From the NCBI RefSeq assembly GCF_005405365.1, contig NZ_BJDX01000006.1:124001-188000 (forward strand): a DNA stretch of 64,000 bases. The letters run 5' to 3'. Source of the stretch: Enterococcus xiangfangensis (GTDB lineage Bacteria; Bacillota; Bacilli; Lactobacillales; Enterococcaceae). Shown here piece by piece: positions 17,000 to 25,747 of this stretch (positions are counted from its first letter, which is position 1; each line of letters opens with the position of its first letter). A program made the translations under genes and the position numbers. The notes under the pieces were generated by a model that had not been told where the DNA came from, searched no databases, and was given only the letters and a program-made list of their open reading frames with translations.

Positions 17000-17406
17000 A
17001 GTATAAAGGAGGATCAACAAACTGTAAAGTTAAATTTTATAGTTTGTAAAATAAAGTGTCGAAACCAGTCGCTTTTTTGACTGTCCCAGATTGTACTGGG
17101 AGCTGTTCTGCTTTGAGCAAATTTCCTGTTTTTTAATTAAAGAAATCAGGTTGTAAATGGCAGAAGTGTTTTATATACTTGAGTAAATGGGAGAAAACAG
17201 AGGAGGAGAATTATGAAATTTCAACGGTGATCGTGTAAATGTCTTAGAGTTTCTAGGTATGTAAAGTTTAAATTCTCCTCGTCAACGTTTTGTTTTTAGT
17301 AATGTGACTAGTTTCACTTTTAGAAATCGTTCGGCAGAAAGAGGCTATTTTTTTGCAATGGCAGAGAATTTAAGCGCTTAAAAATGACAAATGAATGGAG
17401 CAGAAA
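17000..17406 (+). promoter_or_regulatory. Long leader of the rhodanese lipoprotein gene: promoter, SD-masking repeat, cre
   Basis: A near-consensus promoter, TTGTAA-N17-TATACT, is at 17151-17179, giving a leader of about 220 bases. In it, GAGGAGAATT at 17203-17212 is perfectly complementary to AATTCTCCTC at 17271-17280. The first arm is also the SD of a five-codon frame (MKFQR, 17213-17230). A cre-like site, TTTAAGCGCTTAAA at 17369-17382, matches 12 of 14 CcpA consensus positions. The 17000-17150 part shows a GTCCCAG/CTGGGAG dyad but no gene. Confidence 0.55.
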
Positions 17407-18324
17407 ATGAAAAAAATTATTATTGGACTATTGATGGTGACTACATTGGGATTAGCTGGCTGTGGCAGTGGTAAAGCAACAGATTCCACCGAAACAACTA
17501 AAAAAACGACAGCATTTACAGGGGAATACGTTGTTAACGCGGATTATGTGGAAAAGAACTTGGATGATATTATTTTGATCGATGCGCGGGGTGAAGAAGC
17601 GGCGAGTAAAGGAACGATCAAAGGTGCGACAGCAATCAGCTGGCAAAATTTGGCATTGGTTGAAGAAGGAGCCTCTGGCGATGAACAATGGGGCTTGATT
17701 CCAGAACCGGCTGAGTTAAGCGATCGGTTAGGCGAAAAAGGAATCGCTATGGATAAAGAGATCGTATTATTCGCCAACGCACAAAAAGGCTGGGGCGATG
17801 ACGGACGGATTGCTTGGGAATTATTGGCAGCTGGATATAAGGATGTCAAAATTGTTGATGGCGGATTTGCGGCACTAAAAAAAGCCGATTTGAAGACTGC
17901 TACGGAAAGTACAAAACTAGAACCTGTCGATGTTGCAATCGATTCGATCGATCAAACACACATTATTCGGACGGATGAATTAAAAGCAGACTATGCTGAT
18001 TATAAAGTTGTCGATGTGCGAGCAGATAAAGAATATGACGGTGAAGTTTTGTATGGCGAAGCAAAAGGCGGGCATTTACCTGATGCGATCCATATTCGTT
18101 ATACGGATTTGTTTACTAGCAAAGGTACGTTAAAAAATAAAAAAGAGTTAACAAAACTTTTTGAGGATGCTGGTTTAACTAAAGAGGATAAGATCGTAAC
18201 CTATTGTACAGCGGGGATTCGTTCAGCATATATGCAATTAGTGATGGATATGTGCGGCTTCAAACAAGTGAAAAACTATGATGGCTCTTATTATCGTTGG
18301 GCAAAAGTTGAGGATGTTGAATAA
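17407..18324 (+). CDS. Lipoprotein with two rhodanese domains (thiosulfate sulfurtransferase-like)
   Basis: A 305-residue surface lipoprotein. The signal peptide ends in the lipobox 'LAGC', with the modified Cys at about residue 19. Two rhodanese domains follow. The first has no active-site Cys, as is usual for tandem rhodaneses; the second has 'TYCTAGIRS' with the catalytic Cys near residue 267. The ATG at 17395 lies before the GGAG, so 17407 is chosen. The next gene starts two bases after the stop, so a VTT membrane protein is co-made. Extracellular sulfur transfer or sulfide handling is inference. Confidence 0.85.
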   Translation: MKKIIIGLLMVTTLGLAGCGSGKATDSTETTKKTTAFTGEYVVNADYVEKNLDDIILIDARGEEAASKGTIKGATAISWQNLALVEEGASGDEQWGLIPEPAELSDRLGEKGIAMDKEIVLFANAQKGWGDDGRIAWELLAAGYKDVKIVDGGFAALKKADLKTATESTKLEPVDVAIDSIDQTHIIRTDELKADYADYKVVDVRADKEYDGEVLYGEAKGGHLPDAIHIRYTDLFTSKGTLKNKKELTKLFEDAGLTKEDKIVTYCTAGIRSAYMQLVMDMCGFKQVKNYDGSYYRWAKVEDVE

Positions 18325-18326
18325 TC

Positions 18327-19031
18327 ATGGCTAAAATTAATAAGCGAACGTTGGCGCGGATATTGTTAGTCGTTGCGATCCTTATGGCGGTGCTTGGTTT
18401 TTATTTTGTGCCGGCGTTCCGCTCGAAGCTTACACAAGTTATGATGTTGTTCCGTTCAATGAGTGTCGAAAGTATTATCGGTTATTTACGTTCCTTTGGA
18501 GTTTGGGCGGTTGTGATCTCCTTCTTATTGATGATGTTCCAATCGGTCATTGCTCCGCTGCCGGCTTTTTTGATCACCTTTGCTAATGCGGCAGTGTTTG
18601 GTTGGTGGCAAGGGGCATTGCTCTCATGGGTGAGCGCGATGGCTGGTGCGCTGCTTTGTTTTTATATCGCTCGGATTGCTGGACGAGACATTGTTGAAAA
18701 AATGAATAAAAACTTTTCGTTGGAAAAATTAGATGAGTATTTTGATCGATACGGCAAACATACGATTTTGATTTGTCGACTGCTGCCGTTTATCTCTTTT
18801 GACTTTATCAGTTATGCCGCTGGCTTGACCGCAATCAAGCCGCTGCCGTTTTTGATCACGACAGGAATCGGGCAACTGCCGGCGACTATTGTGTATTCTT
18901 ATGTCGGCAGTAATTTAACAGGCAGTACAAAGACGATTATGTTTGTTTTGTTGAGCATGTTCGCACTGTTTATTGCGATTTATGTCTTCAAACAGATTTA
19001 TCAAAATAGACAAGTAAAAACAAATAAATAA
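18327..19031 (+). CDS. VTT-domain membrane protein paired with the rhodanese lipoprotein
   Basis: A 234-residue membrane protein of the TVP38/TMEM64 family: N-terminal helix, 'APLPAFLITFANAAVFG' re-entrant motif near residue 75, 'GRDIVEKMNK' loop, then 'CRLLPFISFDFISYAAG' (the second conserved half). It directly follows the lipoprotein gene and is certainly co-transcribed. VTT proteins are linked to lipid movement and, in some bacteria, to metal or selenite transport; with a rhodanese partner a role around sulfur compounds is possible but unproven. Confidence 0.8.
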   Translation: MAKINKRTLARILLVVAILMAVLGFYFVPAFRSKLTQVMMLFRSMSVESIIGYLRSFGVWAVVISFLLMMFQSVIAPLPAFLITFANAAVFGWWQGALLSWVSAMAGALLCFYIARIAGRDIVEKMNKNFSLEKLDEYFDRYGKHTILICRLLPFISFDFISYAAGLTAIKPLPFLITTGIGQLPATIVYSYVGSNLTGSTKTIMFVLLSMFALFIAIYVFKQIYQNRQVKTNK

Positions 19032-19068
19032 AAAAGACGTCGGCTTGTAGTTAAGTCGACGTCTTTGA
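19029..19068. terminator. Bidirectional terminator between convergent genes
   Basis: AAAGACGTCG at 19033-19042 pairs with CGACGTCTTT at 19057-19066. An A-run on the left serves the minus-strand gene, which ends at 19070; the plus-strand side has a weaker T-run. Confidence 0.8.
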
Positions 19069-19069
19069 T

Positions 19070-19987
19070 TTATGCAGCTGTTTTTTCTACGTAATGGGTA
19101 TAAAGGGTATCTAAAAATTGGATCTCTGTCACATTTTGATAAGGCATCACATAAAAATTCGTCAGTTGGAAGAGTGCAACGATATTCCAGAAGAAGAAAG
19201 AGTAACGTAAAATCAAGAATTCTAATTTGTAGCCGTGCATGATTTGGCGGCTCAATAAGATCGCTTCAGAAGCGCTTAGACTGTCATCTTTTTCTAACAA
19301 GTAATTCGTCATAGCGTAAGATGCTGTTTTTACGATTCCGGGGATAACGAATAATAAGGACCATAAGAAAGTAAAGATTGCAATCAAGACATTGGCTTTC
19401 AGCACGCGATTTTTTTGTGATTTGATAAAATAAGAAAAAATCTTTAAGCCGTCAGCTCGGTTGCCTCTAAGTGTATGGATCGCACACCATTGCAAGACAG
19501 CGGTAGCTAGAGCTGCGATCAAAAAAAGTAAAACGAGTGCAATGATCATGACTAAGAACCACAAAAATAATGAAAAGCCAGAATAAAAACCACTGTAACC
19601 ATAACCGTAGTCATAGCCGTAATCACCATAAGGCGTGAATAGACCGGCTAAACGATAGACGCCATTGACGAAGAAATTGACGTAAGCGATTTGGAAAAGA
19701 AATCCTTCTAAGAATCTCGCAACAATCAGTAAAATGATCGTTTTGCACCATTCACCATATCTGCCGGATAATTTTTCTTGCGCCCGTTTTTTTATTTCAG
19801 CCCGAGTGATATTCAAACCTTCTTCTTTTTCAAGTTCAAGTTTAAACGTGTCTGGGGTATTCGCAACAAACGATTCAGTTGTATGATCTGCATCGAGCGA
19901 ATCCTCCAATTCTAAATTGTAGCCGCACGTCGGACAAAACTTCGCTTCAGCTCGTACTTCCGACCCGCAATTTGGACAATAGTTCAT
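19070..19987 (-). CDS. Zinc-ribbon membrane protein with a DUF975 domain
   Basis: A 305-residue protein. Residues 1-25 form a zinc ribbon with two Cys pairs ('CPNCGSE' and 'CPTCGYN'). An acidic linker follows, then a DUF975-type membrane domain with five or six helices; a Tyr/Gly-rich segment ('YGDYGYDYGYGYSG') sits on an extracytoplasmic loop. The SD lies before the ATG. Function unknown. Cytoplasmic zinc ribbon plus membrane domain is a common arrangement in Firmicutes and might sense or scaffold something, but nothing specific can be said. Confidence 0.75.
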   Translation of the reverse strand: MNYCPNCGSEVRAEAKFCPTCGYNLELEDSLDADHTTESFVANTPDTFKLELEKEEGLNITRAEIKKRAQEKLSGRYGEWCKTIILLIVARFLEGFLFQIAYVNFFVNGVYRLAGLFTPYGDYGYDYGYGYSGFYSGFSLFLWFLVMIIALVLLFLIAALATAVLQWCAIHTLRGNRADGLKIFSYFIKSQKNRVLKANVLIAIFTFLWSLLFVIPGIVKTASYAMTNYLLEKDDSLSASEAILLSRQIMHGYKLEFLILRYSFFFWNIVALFQLTNFYVMPYQNVTEIQFLDTLYTHYVEKTAA

Positions 19988-20079
19988 TTCTCCACCCTTT
20001 TCTTTTTCATTGAAATTTACAAATATTTTTACATGACAATTATCATTGATAAGACAGCATACGTCAATAAGCTAGAAAC

Positions 20080-20120
20080 AAAAAAACACGCAAATCCTTA
20101 TTGCTAAGGACTTGCGTGTC
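20080..20120 (-). terminator. Terminator after rpsD
   Basis: ACACGCAAATCCTTA and TAAGGACTTGCGTGT pair with one mismatch and are followed by a U-tract on the minus strand. Confidence 0.88.
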
Positions 20121-20132
20121 GTGTAAAAAATC

Positions 20133-20744
20133 TTACATTAATTTGTTGTAGAATTCAACGACTAATGATTCGTCGATTTCTGGGTTGATTTCATCACGTT
20201 CTGGTAAACGAGATAATGAACCTTCTAATTTTTCAGCGTCGAAGCTTACAAAAGCAGGACGGCCAACAGCTGATTCAACTGCATCTTTCACAGTAACCAT
20301 GTTTTTAGATTTTTCGCGAACACCAACTACTTGGCCAACTTCTACTTCGTATGAAGCGATGTCAACACGTTTTCCATCGACTGTTACATGGCCGTGGTTA
20401 ACTAATTGACGAGCTTGACGACGAGTTGAAGCTAAACCTAGACGGTAAACAACGTTATCTAAGCGACGTTCTAGTAAGATCATGAAGTTAACACCGTGTT
20501 TACCTTCTTTGATTTTGCTAGCGCGTACGAATAAGTTACGGAATTGACGTTCGTTTAATCCGTAGATGAAACGTAATTTTTGTTTTTCTGACATTTGCAA
20601 GCCGTATTCAGATTTTTTTCCACGGCTGTTTGGTCCATGTTGACCTGGAGCGTATGGACGACGTGCTAATTCTTTACCTGTTCCTGATAATGAGATACCA
20701 AGACGACGAGATTGTTTCCATGATGGTCCTGTATAACGTGACAT
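20133..20744 (-). CDS. rpsD: 30S ribosomal protein S4
   Basis: A 203-residue ribosomal protein that binds 16S rRNA early in assembly. It starts '[16 protein letters not shown]' and contains the S4 RNA-binding domain ('[20 protein letters not shown]', near residues 92-111). The N-terminus lacks the zinc Cys cluster, so this is the zinc-free form. The gene is single, as in other Firmicutes, and has its own promoter and a structured leader that S4 itself is known to bind in Bacillus. SD GGAGG is well placed. Confidence 0.97.
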   Translation of the reverse strand: MSRYTGPSWKQSRRLGISLSGTGKELARRPYAPGQHGPNSRGKKSEYGLQMSEKQKLRFIYGLNERQFRNLFVRASKIKEGKHGVNFMILLERRLDNVVYRLGLASTRRQARQLVNHGHVTVDGKRVDIASYEVEVGQVVGVREKSKNMVTVKDAVESAVGRPAFVSFDAEKLEGSLSRLPERDEINPEIDESLVVEFYNKLM

Positions 20745-20914
20745 TTAAAATTCCTCCAATAAATTGTTTTGGAGTAAAATAATCCGTTGAAAAATTCATA
20801 TCCGTGTAGTTCGTTCTTCAATCTTCGCCTTCGCAGCCGCGGTTACGCAATTGAACCAATACTGGCAACGAACTGGGGACGGGTTATTATTCTTCTGCTG
20901 CATTATTTTACACA
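20745..20914 (-). promoter_or_regulatory. S4 (rpsD) leader, autoregulatory RNA element
   Basis: The 170-base leader of rpsD has AGTTCGTT and AACGAACT as perfect 8-base arms, enclosing TTCAAT/ATTGAA and a GC-rich core. This is the kind of nested helix reported for Firmicutes S4 leaders that mimic 16S rRNA. Identification rests on position and fold, not on an alignment. Confidence 0.65.
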
Positions 20915-20920
20915 GATGTC

Positions 20921-20950
20921 AGTATAACGGATAAACCAAAGCAGAGTCAA
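20921..20950 (-). promoter_or_regulatory. rpsD promoter
   Basis: TTGACT (complement at 20945-20950) and TATACT (complement at 20921-20926) are 18 bases apart; transcription would start near 20914. Confidence 0.75.
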
Positions 20951-21119
20951 GTTCGGGTGTTGCTTTTTTGAAAAAAATGTGGTAATTGTTGAGAGTCGAA
21001 AAAAACGAAAGCTTTTTTCGACTATAGAAATCAACTAAAAATTCTTTGATTGTTTGATCGATTGTTTTTAGTGCAGGTCTGCGAATCTTTGTCCAACAGT
21101 TATATGAAGGAGCGGTACA

Positions 21120-21758
21120 ATGGATGTTTTGATTTTTCCAATGCAAGCTGAAAATGCGGGACCGATGGCTCGTTATATGAAAGATCATTTTTCTTTTTGC
21201 GGGGTCAAAAAACCGCAACGGGCATTGTTGGAACGTCCGTATTTAAAAGCAAGCTTGGCTTTACCGGTGCCTGCATTGATCCAAGAGATTTTCCGCAACT
21301 ATCGCAAACCCGAACGCGAGTATCAGTACTATGCGATTGACTTAGCGCAAACGAACATCGCGCGTTTTTCACTAACTGATTTAGCCGCGTTGCTTCCATT
21401 ACTAGCTGAAAAAAGTTGGTGGGACAGTATCGATGCGTGGCGCAAAGTTTACTCGACGTGGGTCCTTGCACATCCAACGGAATTGAAACAAGTCTACAGT
21501 TTTTTTTATCGGCATGAGAATTTTTGGTATCGACGAGTGGCGATCAATTTGCAATTGATGTTTAAGGAACAAACGAATACGGAGCTTTTAGCACAAGCAA
21601 TCGTAGCAGATCTGACGACGGATGAATTTTTTATCCAAAAAGCGATCGGCTGGGCATTGCGGGATTATAGCAAAGTGAATCCTGATTGGGTAAGAAATTT
21701 TATGCAGCAGCATTCATTAAGTAAGTTGGCCCTGCGTGAGGGCAGCAAATACATATAG
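21120..21758 (+). CDS. DNA alkylation repair protein, AlkD-like glycosylase
   Basis: A 212-residue all-helical HEAT-repeat protein of the AlkC/AlkD superfamily, which removes N3- and N7-alkylated purines without flipping the base. Family signatures are visible in order: 'SWWDSIDAW' near residue 100, 'FWYRRVAI' near 137 and 'FFIQKAIGWALRDYSK' near 175, ending in 'LALREGSKYI'. The catalytic Asp is expected in the 'WALRDYSK' segment. It lies 16 bases before the HAD phosphatase gene and is probably co-transcribed with it. Confidence 0.85.
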   Translation: MDVLIFPMQAENAGPMARYMKDHFSFCGVKKPQRALLERPYLKASLALPVPALIQEIFRNYRKPEREYQYYAIDLAQTNIARFSLTDLAALLPLLAEKSWWDSIDAWRKVYSTWVLAHPTELKQVYSFFYRHENFWYRRVAINLQLMFKEQTNTELLAQAIVADLTTDEFFIQKAIGWALRDYSKVNPDWVRNFMQQHSLSKLALREGSKYI

Positions 21759-21773
21759 ATGGAGAGATAAATT

Positions 21774-22553
21774 TTGGAAAGAAAATTAATCGCACTAGAT
21801 ATTGACGGTACCTTATTGAGTAGTCAAAGAAAACCATTGGACAGCACCGTAAAGGCATTGAAGGCACTGCGTCAAGCAGGTCATTTGGTGATCATTGCGA
21901 CGGGACGCTCGCGTTTATTGGCTGGCAGTGTGATCCATCAACTAGGTTGTACAAATTACATCATTTGCAACGGTTCAGCAGCTTTTCTTGATCATGAACA
22001 AGTTTACAAACACACGTTGGATCGTAAAGTCTTGACCCGCATGCTTGATTTTGCTAGTGAGCGCAAGGTCGACATCGCCTTGTTTGGTTTAGATTCTTTT
22101 GCACGAGTGACAAGATTTGATGAACCGAGAGTATTAGAGACAATGGAATCTTTTGGTCAAAAAGCACCGGATTATGATGCTGATTATTTCGCTCAACATG
22201 AAGTTTATCAAGGTTGTGCGTTTTATGATCAATCAAGAGATGCAGAATTTGCAGAAGCCTTTCCAGAATTTCGCTTAGTCCGTTGGCATGAACACAGCGT
22301 TGACATCATTCCTAATCCAGGATCAAAAGCGCAAACGATTTTAGCGTTAGCGAAAAGAGTCGGAATCAAGCCAGAAAATATCATTACTTTTGGTGATGGA
22401 AATAATGATATCGAGATGCTGAATTTAGCTGGAACAGGTGTGGCGATGGGAAATGCAGCGGCACATGTCAAAGAAGCGGCGAATCTTGTGACAGATACAA
22501 ATGATCAAGATGGAATTTATAAAGCATTAAAAAAATTAGATTTGGTTCGTTAA
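21774..22553 (+). CDS. Cof-type HAD-IIB phosphatase
   Basis: A 259-residue haloacid-dehalogenase superfamily hydrolase. Motif I 'LDIDGTLL' near residue 8 holds the nucleophile Asp, motif II 'IATGRS' is near 44, and motif IV 'FGDGNNDIEML' near 207 holds the Mg-binding Asp pair. The C2B cap lies between II and III. These enzymes dephosphorylate sugar phosphates, FMN or nucleotides; the substrate is not evident. TTG start with GGAGAG seven bases upstream. A terminator follows. Confidence 0.88.
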   Translation: MERKLIALDIDGTLLSSQRKPLDSTVKALKALRQAGHLVIIATGRSRLLAGSVIHQLGCTNYIICNGSAAFLDHEQVYKHTLDRKVLTRMLDFASERKVDIALFGLDSFARVTRFDEPRVLETMESFGQKAPDYDADYFAQHEVYQGCAFYDQSRDAEFAEAFPEFRLVRWHEHSVDIIPNPGSKAQTILALAKRVGIKPENIITFGDGNNDIEMLNLAGTGVAMGNAAAHVKEAANLVTDTNDQDGIYKALKKLDLVR

Positions 22554-22560
22554 TCAGAAG

Positions 22561-22595
22561 AAGGGGCTGCGACAGTTATCGCAGCCCCTTTTTTA
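22561..22595 (+). terminator. Terminator after the Cof phosphatase
   Basis: AAGGGGCTGCGA/TCGCAGCCCCTT, a 12-bp stem followed by T6. Confidence 0.93.
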
Positions 22596-22672
22596 TAGCA
22601 AATAGTTTTGAAATAGAACCGATCATTTTCAGATTTCCTGTTTTTATACCTGAAGAGTGTCAGCGTAGTTTT

Positions 22673-24034
22673 TTATTTGTTTGTTTCTAAAGCAGCAAGC
22701 GGCATCGCTTTTACATATAAGAACCCGACTGCGAATCCGACCAATGTTGGTACGATCCAACCTAAGCCTAAAGAAGCAAATGGTAAATAGTGATGGTACA
22801 AGCTAAGAACGCTTTGAACCGCCGGCTGAGTGGCAATCATTTCTGGTGCATTCGCAAGCATATCTAGAACGGCTGGCAGTAAAGTGAAACCAATCGTCAA
22901 TTGATAAACAAATGGATGATTATCGAAGTGGCGGGCTGTCAAAGATAATAAGATCAAAGCTAATGATAAAGGATATAATAGCATCAATACGGGCAATGAC
23001 CATTGGATGATCCGATCCAATCCTGCATTCGCAACGACAAAGGAAACGACTGTTGTGATACGCAACCAAGTTTTGTAGTTTACTTTCGGGAATAGTTTAT
23101 GGAAGTCTTGAGCAAAAGAAACAAGTAATCCCATTGCAGTAGTAAAGACGCCTAATGTGACTAAGACTCCTAGGAACACAGAACCAAAATCAGATAAATA
23201 ATAATGAACGATTTGAGCTAACGCGGTCCCGCCATTATCAGAAAGATCAAAGCGATTCAGACTCATCGCGCCGACTAATACTAAACCAAAGTAGATCAAA
23301 ACTTCTAATAAAACACTGAAGATACCAGCTTGGGCTGTGACCCGTGCTTCATTTTTATGAAAGCCCATCGCCTTGACAGCGTGGACGAAAGTGACACTAA
23401 GTGCAAGTAAAGCCACTGCATCAACAGTGTTATAACCTTCTAAGACACCATTAGTCAATGGATGTTGCGCGTAGTTAGCTGTTGCTGAATGTGTCAAATT
23501 GCCCATTGGATGAAAGAAAGCGATCAAAAAGATGACTGCCAGTAAAACAAGGAAGATCGTGTTCAAATATTTTCCGATATAAGTGACTAATTTATGTTGA
23601 TGGATAGTTAAGAAATAAGCGAGACCAAAGAAAGCGGCTGAGAACAATAGCATGCCAAGTCCCCAATTTTTTTCAGCCAAGAAAGGTTTCAGACCGATTT
23701 CAAATGCAGTTGCTGCCGTTCTTGGTGTACCAAAGAAGGGGCCGATGGTTAAATGAGCAAGGATCAAAAAGAGTGCCGCATAGGTTTTTCCAACAGGCCG
23801 TGCTAAATCATAAAGCCCATCACTTTTAGTTACGACGACTGCAAGAATGGCTAATAAAGGAAAGAGTGCACCAGAAATTGCAAAACCCAATGCGGATACA
23901 AACCAATGTCCGCCCGCCATTTGTCCTAAATGAACGGGGAAAATCAAATTACCTGAACCAAAAAACATGCCGAAGATTAATGAACTTAATACGAATAATT
24001 GCTTCCAAGAGACTTTTTTTGTTGTTTCCATCAT
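22673..24034 (-). CDS. brnQ: Branched-chain amino acid transporter BrnQ
   Basis: A 453-residue LIVCS-family symporter with about twelve membrane helices that imports leucine, isoleucine and valine. The start region 'FGMFFGSGNLIFPVHLG' is the family signature, and 'FFGTPRTAATAFEIG' near residue 100 is the conserved helix 3 motif. GGGAGG lies eight bases before the first of two ATGs. The 5' leader is a tRNA-Ile T-box, so the gene is induced when isoleucine is scarce. Confidence 0.93.
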   Translation of the reverse strand: MMETTKKVSWKQLFVLSSLIFGMFFGSGNLIFPVHLGQMAGGHWFVSALGFAISGALFPLLAILAVVVTKSDGLYDLARPVGKTYAALFLILAHLTIGPFFGTPRTAATAFEIGLKPFLAEKNWGLGMLLFSAAFFGLAYFLTIHQHKLVTYIGKYLNTIFLVLLAVIFLIAFFHPMGNLTHSATANYAQHPLTNGVLEGYNTVDAVALLALSVTFVHAVKAMGFHKNEARVTAQAGIFSVLLEVLIYFGLVLVGAMSLNRFDLSDNGGTALAQIVHYYLSDFGSVFLGVLVTLGVFTTAMGLLVSFAQDFHKLFPKVNYKTWLRITTVVSFVVANAGLDRIIQWSLPVLMLLYPLSLALILLSLTARHFDNHPFVYQLTIGFTLLPAVLDMLANAPEMIATQPAVQSVLSLYHHYLPFASLGLGWIVPTLVGFAVGFLYVKAMPLAALETNK

Positions 24035-24149
24035 AGATAGTTCCTCCCAAATTTTTCAAATTGTTCTGAATGTCGCAAATATCAACTTCCAAAAAAATCC
24101 CCCCTCTCAAATAGCAACTAATTACTTGTAGTGCAACAACGTTTCAATA

Positions 24150-24409
24150 AATAAAAAAAGAACCCTTTTTTCCGATATCGGAAAAAAGGGTTCTTGAATG
24201 AACGGTACCACCTTTTGTTTTACTCTTTCGCAGACGATGACAGCTATCTGCTAGCCGGATAATGGTGGCAGCCACAATGTTCTACTTATCGACATTGACT
24301 CAGGAATGATGTTCAAAATAGGTTGGACTGCCGTTTCCCACCAATAACGGCTCTCTGAGAATCCTATGCTAAATCTACTGTTTCCCTCTATGTTTTTTGT
24401 AATTAATTT
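24150..24409 (-). promoter_or_regulatory. T-box riboswitch, isoleucine specific, controlling brnQ
   Basis: Read on the minus strand: 'AGAGAGCC' stem I base, specifier region 'TTGAACATCATTCCTGAG' with ATC as the specifier codon (Ile), then 'AGGTGGTACCGTTC', the T-box antiterminator sequence, and a terminator AACCCTTTTTTCCGAT/ATCGGAAAAAAGGGTT at 24161-24192 followed by a U-tract. Uncharged tRNA-Ile would stabilise the antiterminator and switch brnQ on. Stem I and the T-box are unmistakable; the specifier reading rests on the usual GAAC-XXX context. Confidence 0.93.
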
Positions 24410-24415
24410 TTAATC

Positions 24416-24443
24416 ATTATAACAGAAACAAAAAAGATTGCAA
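24416..24443 (-). promoter_or_regulatory. Promoter of the brnQ T-box transcript
   Basis: TTGCAA (24438-24443) and TATAAT (complement at 24416-24421) with a 16-base spacer, starting the RNA near 24409, a few bases before T-box stem I. Confidence 0.8.
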
Positions 24444-24553
24444 TAATTTTTTGCTAAATTTTTTTCTAGTCCGACTAGATAAGGGAATCTTTTAATTTTA
24501 AGCGAAAACAACTATAATAAGACGAGATGCTTAACTAGAGAAGGGGAAAAAAA

Positions 24554-25348
24554 GTGCGCTTACTATTTATTGGGGATGTTGTCGGTTCTTTAGGTCGGCA
24601 AGTATTGAGTGATTATTTACCGCGCCTAAAGAAGAAGTACCATCCACAGTTGACGATCGTCAACGGAGAAAATGCGGCTGCGGGTCGTGGAATCACGGAA
24701 AAAATCTATAAGAAATTTTTACAAGACGGTGTAGATGTTGTTACAATGGGCAACCATACATGGGATAACCAAGCAATCTTTGATTTTATTCCTGATGCAA
24801 AAAAAATGATCCGGCCAGCGAATTTTCCAGCGGGTGCACCAGGCAAAGGTCATTTGTATGTTAAAGTAAACGATTTGGAACTGGCGATCATCAATTTGCA
24901 AGGCCGATCATTTATGACAGACTTGGATGATCCTTTTCGGATTGGCGATCAACTGATCACAGAAGCACAAAAACGCACACCTTATATTTTTGTGGATTTT
25001 CATGGCGAAACGACGAGTGAAAAACAAGCGATGGGCTGGTTTGTAGACGGCCGTGTTTCAGCCGTAGTTGGTACCCATACACATGTTCAAACAAACGATG
25101 CACGAATCTTGCCAAAAGGTACCGCTTATTTAACTGATGTCGGGATGACAGGACCATACGACGGTATTTTAGGAATGAAAAGAGAACCGGTCATTGAGAA
25201 ATTTATGACGGCATTGCCGCGCCGCTTTGAAGTAGTAGAAGAAGGCCGGTCACTATTATCGGCTTGTGTGATCGATATTGATAAAAATGGTCATGGACAA
25301 AAAATTGAAACGATCTTGATCAACGAAGATCGTCCATTCAGAGAATAG
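24554..25348 (+). CDS. ymdB: YmdB family metallophosphoesterase
   Basis: A 264-residue calcineurin-like phosphoesterase. 'FIGDVVGSLGR', 'NGENAAAG', 'GNHTWDN' and 'GTHTHVQT' supply the metal ligands in the usual order. The B. subtilis member hydrolyses 2',3'-cyclic nucleotides and influences biofilm and sporulation choices. GTG start with GGGG-rich SD. A TATAAT-like -10 is at 24513-24518. It leads an operon into the ymcA-like gene, mutS and mutL, mirroring the B. subtilis region around rny-ymdB-ymcA-mutSL. Confidence 0.9.
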   Translation: MRLLFIGDVVGSLGRQVLSDYLPRLKKKYHPQLTIVNGENAAAGRGITEKIYKKFLQDGVDVVTMGNHTWDNQAIFDFIPDAKKMIRPANFPAGAPGKGHLYVKVNDLELAIINLQGRSFMTDLDDPFRIGDQLITEAQKRTPYIFVDFHGETTSEKQAMGWFVDGRVSAVVGTHTHVQTNDARILPKGTAYLTDVGMTGPYDGILGMKREPVIEKFMTALPRRFEVVEEGRSLLSACVIDIDKNGHGQKIETILINEDRPFRE

Positions 25349-25363
25349 AAGCAGAGGGATAAG

Positions 25364-25747
25364 ATGAATTTAAAAGATGAAGCCGCCGTTGATGCGGCTT
25401 TAACGCATTTAACGGCATTATTAAGTGAAAACGAAGTCATTCTTGACTATCAGCAACTTAAAAAGCGAGTAGCCGAAAATGATACGCTGAAGGAATTGGA
25501 AGAAGGAATCAAGACCGCTCAAAAAAACGCGGTCCAGTTTGCTCATTACGGGAAGCCCGAAGCGGAGCGTGAAGCATTGAAAGAAGCAGATCGCTTAACA
25601 AAAGAATTTGATCGCTCCCCTTTAGTGACCGCTTATCGCGAGCAACTATATGAAGCCAACGACTTGTTGCAGCACTTGACGACTATGATCCAAAAAGAAG
25701 TCAATGCTGCCTTAGAAGCAGAATCAACTAGAGAAGGGGAGCAATGA
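25364..25747 (+). CDS. YlbF/YmcA family protein (RicA-like)
   Basis: A 127-residue all-helical protein of the YlbF/YmcA family. In B. subtilis YmcA, YlbF and YaaT form a complex that binds RNase Y and steers mRNA processing. Position directly between ymdB and mutS matches ymcA (ricA), but the sequence alone does not separate ymcA from ylbF. Its stop codon overlaps the start of mutS by four bases (ATGA), so translation is coupled. Confidence 0.82.
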   Translation: MNLKDEAAVDAALTHLTALLSENEVILDYQQLKKRVAENDTLKELEEGIKTAQKNAVQFAHYGKPEAEREALKEADRLTKEFDRSPLVTAYREQLYEANDLLQHLTTMIQKEVNAALEAESTREGEQ

